Assembly: GCA_013141495.1 (NCBI GenBank)
Contig: JABFQV010000002.1
Location: forward strand, 124,001 to 188,000
DNA: 64,000 nucleotides
Source: Methylotenera sp.
GTDB taxonomy: Bacteria; Pseudomonadota; Gammaproteobacteria; Burkholderiales; Methylophilaceae
Direction: 5' to 3'
Within the stretch, counting starts at the first letter, position 1. Every line of letters starts with the position of its first letter. The notes under the pieces are model-generated. The model did no database searches and had not been told where the DNA came from. It worked only from the letters and a program-made list of their open reading frames with translations. This document shows positions 48,873 to 55,023 of this stretch, piece after piece. Position numbers and translations under genes: made by a program.

Positions 48873-48945
48873 GTCATTCTGAGCGTAGCGAAGAATCCAG
48901 TATAATCAATTGGTTGCCTGGATTCTTCGCTACGCTCAGAATGAC
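48873..48945. repeat. 28-bp inverted repeat (REP-like)
   Basis: Perfect inverted repeat: GTCATTCTGAGCGTAGCGAA plus GAATCCAG (48873-48900) with its complement at 48918-48945, loop 17 bp. The arm is also internally palindromic (GAGCGTAGCG region). It is a different family from the repeat at 14.5 kb but the same design, and separates the radical SAM gene from the VTT-oxidoreductase gene, where it could serve as a terminator. Confidence 0.85.
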
Positions 48946-49024
48946 AAAGTTAACGTATTTAGCAATAAAACAGTTTCGTGCAAAGCTACTCTTAGTACTT
49001 ATTTAATTTAACGCTTGGGTTTGA

Positions 49025-49966
49025 CTACATTTCACTGCAAGACGCCCCATATTTAAAGCAGCTGTAGCAGCGGTGGTGCTTCATGCTCACGGCTTGTTGC
49101 ATACTTTCTGTGAGCGTGTCAGCCAGTCCATAATCAGCATCATCATCGACCAAGGTGCACGCATACACGCGCATTGTGCCTTTTACTTTAATCACCATTT
49201 TGCTGAATGCGCACATATAAGCACGGCGCGAGTCTTCTGTTTGGTAGGTGACCATGCAGTTGGCGCTGATTTGCGGCGTTGCTACATCCAAGCCAGGTGG
49301 ATGAAAGTCGGGGAATTCCACGCGGTGTAAATCTTCTGGCAAGCCAGCCATTTTAAAAACTGCTTTAAATTGCTTTGCAGTTTCTTCTGGTGTGTTGTCT
49401 ATTAGCATTTGATTGGCAACAGAAACCGAAAACCCCATCTCTTGCAATGCCCGCAAACCTTGCAACGCTAAATCAAACATGCCAGCACCTCGTCCAATGT
49501 CATGTTTAGACGCTTCAAAGTGGTCTAAACTTACACGAAAGTGCAGTTTATTTTGGTGCCGTAGCAAAGGGGCAAGCTGGTTTAAGCGTTTGATAAGCGG
49601 TTCAGTCGCATTGGTGAGCACGTGGCAAGGTCTGAATTGCAGTGCGTAATCAAGAATTTTCACCATATCTTTGGCAATAAATGGTTCTCCACCAGTGAAT
49701 GAAAACTGCTTCACTCTCAAGGTGAGCGCTTCATCTATAAATGGTTTAGCATCGGCTAAGCGTAGCAATTGCAAGCGTGTGTCGCCAGGTTTTGAGCCTT
49801 CCAGACAGAACGGACAGGCAAGGTTGCAAGCAGTACCTGTGTGAAACCAAAGTTCATCTAAGGCATGCGGCTTAATAAACCCGCGTGGTTCACCTGCGGG
49901 TGTTTGGTACCATGCGGCTGACTTTACTGGTTTTTCCAGTTGAATCGGAATGACCTTCATATCCAT
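49025..49966 (-). CDS. radical SAM protein of ArsM-linked cluster
   Basis: 4Fe-4S radical SAM enzyme. The cluster motif is CNLACPFC at Cys47, Cys51 and Cys54, followed by FSFTGGEPFIAKDMVKIL (the GGEP SAM-contact motif). The C terminus has further cysteines (YMCAFSKM, VYACTLVDDDADYG, HRCYSCFKYGASCSEM), a SPASM-like set likely binding auxiliary clusters. I start at the ATG overlapping the ArsM stop as TAATG (313 residues); an ATG three codons earlier is possible. It is not the standard CxxxCKHC ArsS type; a role in modifying the methylated metalloid or sugar product is inferred. Confidence 0.85.
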   Translation of the reverse strand: MDMKVIPIQLEKPVKSAAWYQTPAGEPRGFIKPHALDELWFHTGTACNLACPFCLEGSKPGDTRLQLLRLADAKPFIDEALTLRVKQFSFTGGEPFIAKDMVKILDYALQFRPCHVLTNATEPLIKRLNQLAPLLRHQNKLHFRVSLDHFEASKHDIGRGAGMFDLALQGLRALQEMGFSVSVANQMLIDNTPEETAKQFKAVFKMAGLPEDLHRVEFPDFHPPGLDVATPQISANCMVTYQTEDSRRAYMCAFSKMVIKVKGTMRVYACTLVDDDADYGLADTLTESMQQAVSMKHHRCYSCFKYGASCSEM

Positions 49967-51045
49967 TAGCAGCAACCACCTGTCGCATCTGCATTGCTGC
50001 TGTCATAGGGGATGCTCGAACCGCAACCTGCGAAAATGCCAAAGTGCTTGTCAAAATTACCGTAGAAATCAAAATGTTTGGCAAAACGTGAGTCATGCAG
50101 CATGCGCCAGGTGTTGCCGCACACAGGAAAATGCTTACCTGTTTCAATAAAGTGATGTTTATCCAGTATGAAAGCATGCGGATGATGCGGGATAGTGCCG
50201 CGGTACACTACGGATTGACCGTAATCTTCACATGCAGGCTCAAGACCACCTAATTTAAATAAACGATAAGTCGCTGAGAAAAACTTGATATTGCCGGTGC
50301 GCGCCGCCAGTTCAGCATTACCGATGGTAATAGGACGGTCAACCACTAAGCGCGGGTCATCAAAGCCATGCACTTTTGCTAGGTTGTGAAAATCATTCCA
50401 GTACAGTGCACCGCTCAAACACTCGCCATAAAGTACGGGGTCAAGTGTGAGTGCTTTGGGGATGCGTCTATCCGCATAAACATCTGAAAAATAGAGCTCG
50501 CCACCAGGTTTAAGCACACGAAATGCCTCACTTAGTACTGCGGCTTTGTCCACGGCCAAGTTAATCACGCAATTAGACACAATAATATCAACGCTGTTGT
50601 CGGCCAAATCCAATTCGTGCAAACGCTCAATGTAGCCATGTAAAAAAAGCACGTTGCTCTCTGCATGGCCAAACACCTGACGGTGATGGTCTTGATGCTG
50701 ACGTGCTACAGCGAGCTGTTCTTCAGTCATATCCACACCAATGACGCTACCTTGCTCGCCAACGAGTTTAGATAACACGTAAACATCGCGTCCTGCACCG
50801 CAACCGAGGTCAAGCACGGTTAAACCTTCGAGCAACTCCGGCAACACCAAACCGCAACCGTAATAACGCATTAAAACTTCATCATGCACTTGCGAGAGAA
50901 TTGGTTTCACATAATTGGGTAGCCCAGCGTCTGTGCAACAGGCATTAGTTTTTAAATCTACCGAGCCTGTCAGTGTTTCACCATAATATTGGCGTACATC
51001 GTCTTGAATTTTATTTTGTGATGATGTATTGATTGTTTCTTGCAT
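49966..51045 (-). CDS. arsM: arsenite methyltransferase, arsenosugar-cluster ArsM type
   Basis: SAM-dependent methyltransferase of 359 residues. SAM motif VLDLGCGAGRDVYVLSKLVG is at 78-97. The cysteines expected for As(III) binding are present: NACCTDAG (Cys36-37), VSNCVINLA (Cys159) and YGECLSGALYW (Cys209). The C terminus continues past the methyltransferase fold to a Cys-rich end (GCGSSIPYDSS, GGCC), as in ArsM proteins of arsenosugar gene clusters. I start at MQETINTSS; longer in-frame extension overlaps the upstream gene. One base separates it from that gene's stop. Confidence 0.85.
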   Translation of the reverse strand: MQETINTSSQNKIQDDVRQYYGETLTGSVDLKTNACCTDAGLPNYVKPILSQVHDEVLMRYYGCGLVLPELLEGLTVLDLGCGAGRDVYVLSKLVGEQGSVIGVDMTEEQLAVARQHQDHHRQVFGHAESNVLFLHGYIERLHELDLADNSVDIIVSNCVINLAVDKAAVLSEAFRVLKPGGELYFSDVYADRRIPKALTLDPVLYGECLSGALYWNDFHNLAKVHGFDDPRLVVDRPITIGNAELAARTGNIKFFSATYRLFKLGGLEPACEDYGQSVVYRGTIPHHPHAFILDKHHFIETGKHFPVCGNTWRMLHDSRFAKHFDFYGNFDKHFGIFAGCGSSIPYDSSNADATGGCC

Positions 51046-51046
51046 G

Positions 51047-51760
51047 TTATGCCTCGTTTTTATCATGATTGAAATTGGTAATATGGCTACGATATCGCGT
51101 TGCCAGCGCTTGTGGCGCGTGACCGCGAGCAAATGCGAGCGCCAGTTTGCGGTTTTCCCAGGTGCGTCGCCACCAGCCATCGTGTTGCCAGCGACGCGGA
51201 TCAACCAGTAAGGGTGACGCTAACGCCATGAAGTGCCCTGATTTGCGCAAGTTTTTAACCAAGGGCACTTCTTCAAACAAAGGCCATGGCGCGTGTCCGC
51301 CAGCTTCAATATAAGCTTGCTTGGTCATGAATAAACCCTGGTCCCCATAAGGGATGCCATAGCGGCAACGCAGTGCCACTGCCAGTTCTAAAATAAAGGC
51401 TGGCCAAGCGCGCGGTGCATCAAATTTAAATTTAAAGTAGCCGCCCAGTGCGCCTTTTTCTAGTGCGTGTTGCATTACAGTGAGCGGGTCGCTTGGTAAA
51501 TGCGCATCGGCATGTAAAAACCATAACACGTCAGCTTGTGCCGTTGCTGCACCGGCTAGCAGTTGCTTGCCGCGACAAGGCTCGCTTGGTAGCCAATGTG
51601 CTTGATATTGTCTGCATATTGCTTCACACGCAGCGCTGGCTGCACCATCAATCACAATCACCTCGTATGGTGTGTGCGGCAAATGCTGTATTTGCGCTAA
51701 CAGTTGCGCCAGCTTTCGTTCATCGTTATAGCAGGGGATAATAATGCTTACTTTAGACAT
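51047..51760 (-). CDS. family 2 glycosyltransferase, radical SAM/selenodomain-associated type
   Basis: GT-A fold transferase of 237 residues: VSIIIPCYNDERKLAQLLAQI at the N terminus, VIVIDGAASAACEAICRQY, WLPSEPCRGKQLLAGAATAQADVLWFLHADAHLPSDPL with the DxD-like HADAH, and YGDQGLFMTKQAYIEAGG. This is the TIGR04283-like 'transferase 2, rSAM/selenodomain-associated' pattern. It overlaps the preceding gene by 8 bp and abuts arsM, so all four genes form one translationally coupled unit. Confidence 0.85.
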   Translation of the reverse strand: MSKVSIIIPCYNDERKLAQLLAQIQHLPHTPYEVIVIDGAASAACEAICRQYQAHWLPSEPCRGKQLLAGAATAQADVLWFLHADAHLPSDPLTVMQHALEKGALGGYFKFKFDAPRAWPAFILELAVALRCRYGIPYGDQGLFMTKQAYIEAGGHAPWPLFEEVPLVKNLRKSGHFMALASPLLVDPRRWQHDGWWRRTWENRKLALAFARGHAPQALATRYRSHITNFNHDKNEA

Positions 51761-52472
51761 AAGGGCTTTCGCTTGGCATCTTCACCTTTTGCTTGGAGAT
51801 TTTTTGCTGAATAATTTGGCGTGCCAGCGCCAGAAGCGCGCGTCTGGCAGGTCGTTGATCCTGTGCTAGCTTGAGCACTAAGTGAGATAAATCCTCAAAT
51901 TCATCCACATCAAATCCCACTGGCAGCTTACCAACAGCATGTCCATTTTGTTGGCACAGTAAACTTAAGCCGTCGCCCAATCGTGAAGTGCTCCATGGCA
52001 AATTGGTAAGGTCCGGCCACGGCTTGCAGCTGGCCATAATGGAAACGCCGCCGTCGATAGTAGGTTTGAGTACGGTATCAACATTTGAAAACGCATCACC
52101 TAAAGCAACATAATCAGTAACATCAATATCAGGTGCATCGCTCCCGATGTATATCAGTTTATTAAAGCCGCTGGTACGCAGTGCATGATCAAGCGCATTC
52201 AGGCGCTGCCCCAGGTTACCGCTGACTTGGGGTAGCACCTTTGCATCGGCACGCGTTTGCTTGCAAAGATTTACCGCCCATTCACGATCTTTAACGTCTG
52301 CTGGTGCGACTATTACCTTACCAGGCCAAGTCATAACATCTTCCAATACGCAAGCGAGAAGGGCTTCAGCAATTTGATATGCAATTTCCCCTCCGACTTT
52401 GGCAGCAAGCCTTTGCTTACCATTGCCAAGTGCTGGTCGCTTGCAAACAAGAACTAATGTAGGTTGTGTCAT
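51753..52472 (-). CDS. DUF2064 nucleotidyl/glycosyl transferase, radical SAM-associated type
   Basis: 239 residues with a CofC/GT-A-like fold: LVLVCKRPALGNGKQRLAAKVG at the N terminus, the GQRLNALDHALRTSGFNKLIYIGSDAPDID block near 90-118 and KPTIDGGVSIMA near 137. This fits the TIGR04282-like 'transferase 1, rSAM/selenodomain-associated' proteins, which occur with the type 2 transferase. First gene of the leftward cluster; it may activate or transfer the sugar moiety (inference). Confidence 0.85.
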   Translation of the reverse strand: MTQPTLVLVCKRPALGNGKQRLAAKVGGEIAYQIAEALLACVLEDVMTWPGKVIVAPADVKDREWAVNLCKQTRADAKVLPQVSGNLGQRLNALDHALRTSGFNKLIYIGSDAPDIDVTDYVALGDAFSNVDTVLKPTIDGGVSIMASCKPWPDLTNLPWSTSRLGDGLSLLCQQNGHAVGKLPVGFDVDEFEDLSHLVLKLAQDQRPARRALLALARQIIQQKISKQKVKMPSESPYV

Positions 52473-52857
52473 GTTGTTTTTGGCTTTAAATTTACGAGAT
52501 TTACTAAAATATAATAAAGTTTATCGTTTATTAGACGTTCATCAGCCAGGGTCCTTACAAATTTTTTTGGTGAAAATTTGATGCTTCATTAGCTGGTAAA
52601 CTAATTTTGTAACGATTTTTTTAAGGCTTATATTGCATGACGTGTGGTTGCCCTATATTCGAGAATAGTCCCATCTTGGTTTGTGGTAGTTACTTAATCA
52701 TACCATTTCAAGTAACAAGGCAAACGGCGAGTTTAGACTTGTCGCAGGATATGGTGAATGGGGAAGTTAAAAAATAACTTAAATATGTAAGAACTCAATT
52801 GGTGCTTCGTCAAATAGAACAGACTGTTTTAATAGCTTAACTTTAAAAGGTTCCTTC
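52473..52857. other. intergenic region between transferase cluster and glk remnant
   Basis: AT-rich. It must contain the promoter of the leftward transferase/arsM cluster. A 46-codon rightward ORF (52637-52777, MTCGCPIFENSPILVCGS) is present but has no good RBS and no recognisable similarity, so I do not call it. Confidence 0.4.
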
Positions 52858-53016
52858 ATGAAAATACTTGCAGCTGACATTGGCGGCACTAAAACAGAAT
52901 TGGCTATTTTCGATCTGGAACAGCTATCAGATGCCTCATACCTTGAACCCAACTTTGGTATGCGCTTTTTAAATCGCGACCAGAATGGATTTATAACTAT
53001 ATACATTAATATCTAA
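52858..53016 (+). pseudogene. truncated glucokinase (ROK/Glk) N-terminal fragment
   Basis: MKILAADIGGTKTELAIFDL is the ATP-binding N terminus of bacterial glucokinases (DIGGTKT phosphate-1 motif). The frame stays open for 52 codons, turns into unrelated AT-rich sequence around NGFITIYINI, and stops 45 bp before dif; the full enzyme is about 320-340 residues. An RBS (AAAAGG) is intact. No glucokinase continuation is found on the far side of the dif element, so the truncation is not simply the insertion seen today. Confidence 0.75.
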
Positions 53017-53061
53017 TACGTAGGATGAGTAGAATTATGAATACGTATAACTTAGGATTTA

Positions 53062-53089
53062 ATTTTACATAATATACATTATACGAAGT
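53062..53089 (-). other. dif site (XerCD recombination site), attL of integrated element
   Basis: Read on the minus strand: XerC arm ACTTCGTATAA, central TGTATA, XerD arm TTATGTAAAAT. This is very close to E. coli dif (GGTGCGCATAA - TGTATA - TTATGTTAAAT). The plus-strand parts are 53062-53072 (XerD arm), 53073-53078 (centre) and 53079-53089 (XerC arm). If chromosomal, it marks the replication terminus where XerCD/FtsK resolves dimers. Confidence 0.88.
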
Positions 53090-53101
53090 AGCATATATAA
53101 T
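53073..53101 (+). promoter_or_regulatory. putative promoter built into the dif site
   Basis: TATACA (53073-53078, the dif central hexamer, 4 of 6 to TTGACA) and TATAAT (53096-53101) are separated by exactly 17 bp. It would read into the first gene of the element with a leader of about 55 nt, and would be kept in the excised circle. Confidence 0.45.
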
Positions 53102-53161
53102 TTTGCGGAATAGTTATTTATTTTTAACCCTGCTTTTGGTGCATCCAAAAAGGAATGAAAA

Positions 53162-53428
53162 ATGGCAAATGCTACACCGCAAAATAAATACATTATCAAG
53201 CTCACACGTTCCCAGTTAGAGCTGCTGGAAAAAATGCTGTCTCAAGAAATTGCATTACTTGAGTCCGGCTATGCACATCCACATCCGCAAATATTAAAAC
53301 GCACGTTTGATGCGGTTTGGGAGCATCTGAAACCGTCCCCCGAAGAAAAGCTTAAGCGCATGCAAAGCTGGATTAAACAGATTTACGGCAAGCGCATAGC
53401 TGACGTTAATCTGGTTAAGGCGGCTTGA
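53162..53428 (+). CDS. hypothetical protein of dif element
   Basis: 88 residues, helical, slightly basic: TRSQLELLEKMLSQEIALLESGY followed by KRTFDAVWEHLKPSPEEKLKRMQSWIKQIYGKRIADVN. RBS AAGGAATG lies just before the ATG. Not recognised. First gene of the element; stop lies 2 bp before the next start. Confidence 0.72.
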   Translation: MANATPQNKYIIKLTRSQLELLEKMLSQEIALLESGYAHPHPQILKRTFDAVWEHLKPSPEEKLKRMQSWIKQIYGKRIADVNLVKAA

Positions 53429-53430
53429 TT

Positions 53431-53652
53431 ATGGTTACCGCTGAATCTAGGTTTAATCATGCTGCCGACCAATCTTCCAAATGTGAGCCTGTTAGCCTGC
53501 GCAGTTTTGCTGTTAGCACTGGCTTATCACTCGGCTTGCTCCGTAAATTCTGTAATCAAGGTCGTATCATTGGTGCCCGTAAACACGTTCTGACTAAACA
53601 ATGGTGGATTTACCCGCCCGCCAAAATTGTGCCTAGTCAATTACGCTGGTGA
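53431..53652 (+). CDS. small winged-helix DNA-binding protein of dif element
   Basis: 73 residues. SLRSFAVSTGLSLGLLRKFCNQGRIIGARKHVLTKQWWIYPPAKI has the form of a MerR/excisionase-type winged helix, with helix-turn-helix then a basic wing ending in WWIYPP. It may be a regulator or excision factor. I start at ATG 53431, preceded by AAGG; an in-frame TTG two codons earlier overlaps the previous stop. Its stop overlaps the next start as GTGA. Confidence 0.72.
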   Translation: MVTAESRFNHAADQSSKCEPVSLRSFAVSTGLSLGLLRKFCNQGRIIGARKHVLTKQWWIYPPAKIVPSQLRW

Positions 53653-54080
53653 AGCGTAAGAAATATAAGCGCAAGCCATACAAGCCCATTGATAGAGAAA
53701 AATTTAAGGAAGTTAGATTGATGAACAGATTGAGTGTTGAAGATGCTGCCAAGTTGCTTCAGGTGACCAGTAGAACAATAGCGCATTGGGAATGCGGCGC
53801 AACCCGCATCCCCTATTCCGCTTTCAAGCTACTGCGCTGCCTTGCCAATGGTGCATTGTTGCCTTCGGCTTGGAAAGGTTGGGTAATCAAAGGTGACACC
53901 CTTTGGTCGCCCGTGGGAAGACCGTTCCGACAACATGAACTCACCTACATTTCTCATTACTTTACGATGGCGCGTTACTGGCAAGCGGATTATGAACGCC
54001 GAAATACAAAACGGCAAGCGGCGCAAGTAATCGACTTTAAACCGCCTTTGCGCTTGGTGTTAGGGGGTAAGCATGACTAA
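53649..54080 (+). CDS. XafT-like helix-turn-helix Xer activation factor (DUF3653-type phage protein)
   Basis: 143 residues. A basic N terminus (KRKKYKRKPYKPIDREKFKEVRL) leads into a Cro/Xre-like HTH: VRLMNRLSVEDAAKLLQVTSRTIAHWECGATRIPYSAFKLLRCL (about 22-66). Then comes LPSAWKGWVIKGDTLWSPVGRPFRQHELTYISHYFTMARYW (about 72-113), the Trp/Gly-rich region I associate with the VC1465/XafT family and the phage Cf1c-type DUF3653 proteins. XafT lets TLC-phi recombine at dif without FtsK. The GTG start overlaps the previous stop and keeps HTH helix 1; an ATG at 53721 has a better RBS (AAGGAAG) but would cut helix 1. Assignment is by memory of the family, not a search. Confidence 0.72.
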   Translation: MKRKKYKRKPYKPIDREKFKEVRLMNRLSVEDAAKLLQVTSRTIAHWECGATRIPYSAFKLLRCLANGALLPSAWKGWVIKGDTLWSPVGRPFRQHELTYISHYFTMARYWQADYERRNTKRQAAQVIDFKPPLRLVLGGKHD

Positions 54081-54374
54081 TTGCCTAAAAACGCCTCAAA
54101 GCGCCTTAAATGGTTTTATGGGGTATGGGGGAACTCGGTTCCCCCATGTAGACCAGCGCGCTTTCGTGCTTAGCATTAAAAATTCGCGTGCTTTGACCTG
54201 GCGTTTGACTTCAATGGTTATTGCGCGCCATGCAGACGGTTTTAAGGTTTTGGGGTTGGGTTTAAAGTGGTGTGCGTGTCTTATAACATGCACACTTCTT
54301 GCCCCACGGAGCAAAACATGTTTACCTGCAATTCCTTTGTATCCGTTGCCAGTCTTAGCTCTCAGGGGTTTCTT
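54081..54374. other. non-coding centre of the dif element with strong hairpins
   Basis: Contains a perfect 10-bp hairpin ATGGGGGAAC - TCG - GTTCCCCCAT at 54125-54147 and a 9-bp hairpin GTGTGCGTG / CATGCACAC (one G-T) at 54270-54295. Open frames here lack RBS and coding character. In a small circular or filamentous-phage-like element such a region is the natural place for a replication origin, packaging signal or terminator. Confidence 0.5.
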
Positions 54375-54698
54375 ATGCTGAAAAACTATTCCGCCTCAAA
54401 CTATGAAGCACCAAAACCGACAAGGGACGGTGAGTTCATGCTGGATGGCAAACTGGTTGCAGTCAATGTGGACTTGGCTTCCAAGCTGTTTCACACCTCA
54501 ACGCGGCGTGTCCGTCAGATGCTGATTGATGGGAAATTGAAAGGCACTAAGTTTGGCAAGCTGTGGCGTATCAATTACCCGTTCCAAATCGTCATGGGTA
54601 AACGCGGACCAATGCTTGGTTATAACCGATACAGCAAGCGTGTAAAAAGTCGGAACATTAACGATTTTGAAAACTCCACGTTTACGAAGGGAACATGA
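54375..54698 (+). CDS. excisionase-like winged-helix protein of dif element
   Basis: 107 residues from the ATG preceded by AGGGG. The centre VNVDLASKLFHTSTRRVRQMLIDGKLKGTKFGKLWRINY (about 30-68) is a MerR/Xis-type DNA-binding domain: helix-turn-helix plus the 'GTKFGKLWRI' wing seen in excisionase-family proteins. The C terminus is basic. Earlier in-frame starts reach into the hairpin region and lack an RBS. Excision or copy control is the likely role. Confidence 0.75.
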   Translation: MLKNYSASNYEAPKPTRDGEFMLDGKLVAVNVDLASKLFHTSTRRVRQMLIDGKLKGTKFGKLWRINYPFQIVMGKRGPMLGYNRYSKRVKSRNINDFENSTFTKGT

Positions 54699-54799
54699 AA
54701 ATCTTTCAACGGCTGATTACCAAACCAGACAATTTAAAAATTAAGGCACCAAAAGCACACAAATTGAATTTGTATTCCTATACATTATACGAAGTATAG
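54695..54799 (+). CDS. 34-codon ORF running across the right attachment site
   Basis: ATG overlaps the previous stop as ATGA and follows RBS GAAGGGA. The frame (MKIFQRLITKPDNLKIKAPK...) enters the degenerate XerD arm and dif centre and stops at TAG directly after the XerC arm. In the excised circle the same frame would read on past the attP junction for about 40 more codons with a hydrophobic stretch (SYLFLTLLL). So integration may truncate a small membrane peptide; coding status is unproven. Confidence 0.4.
   Translation: MKIFQRLITKPDNLKIKAPKAHKLNLYSYTLYEV
54768..54795 (-). other. degenerate dif copy, attR of integrated element
   Basis: Plus strand: ATTTGTATTCC (54768-54778, poor XerD arm), TATACA (54779-54784) and TTATACGAAGT (54785-54795, XerC arm identical to the left copy). 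The lost XerD consensus resembles TLC-phi attP. Confidence 0.8.
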
Positions 54800-54945
54800 G
54801 TAGTTCCAATTATGTTGCATTTATCTGTGACTTTACATTAGGAACCTAGATGCTCGTTGCAAGCAACGCTCAATTACCGCCTGCTGTTTGATGGCATAAA
54901 ATTAACGGTGCTTTATGAATCTTATTTATTATCACTGTAGCTAGT

Positions 54946-54975
54946 AACGCCTTTACTGCTAAAGGCGTTTTTATT
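54946..54975 (+). terminator. rightward intrinsic terminator
   Basis: AACGCCTTTA - CTGC - TAAAGGCGTT followed by T-rich sequence. No intact rightward gene precedes it other than the dif element, so it may be the surviving end of a gene lost next to dif. Confidence 0.75.
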
Positions 54976-55023
54976 TAGACTGTTTGTTTGTAAATGGTGA
55001 TTGAGTATCTGGAGCGCTAACTC

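Larger units (their letters stand above)
53073..54778 (+). mobile_element. 1,706-bp Xer-dependent integrated element (IMEX/TLC-phi-like)
   Basis: Bounded by the direct repeat TATACATTATACGAAGTA at 53073-53090 and 54779-54796. The left copy is a full dif; the right copy keeps the centre and XerC arm but has a non-matching XerD arm. That is what integration of a circle with an XerD-defective attP into dif gives. All genes point rightward, overlap or abut, and none encodes a recombinase, so the element must use host XerC/XerD. It carries an XafT-like Xer activator. No replication initiator, coat or Zot gene is seen. Confidence 0.82.

Noticed and set aside
52637-52777. 46-codon ORF MTCGCPIFENSP...
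   Set aside because: Too short, no good RBS, no family likeness; may be decayed sequence.
53073-53099. Resemblance of ACATTATACGAAGT to loxP of phage P1
   Set aside because: The match covers only one arm; the full 28 bp fits the dif consensus (XerC arm, TGTATA, XerD arm) far better.
54073-54381. 102-codon frame in the dif element
   Set aside because: It runs through two strong hairpins, has no RBS and overlaps the better supported downstream gene.
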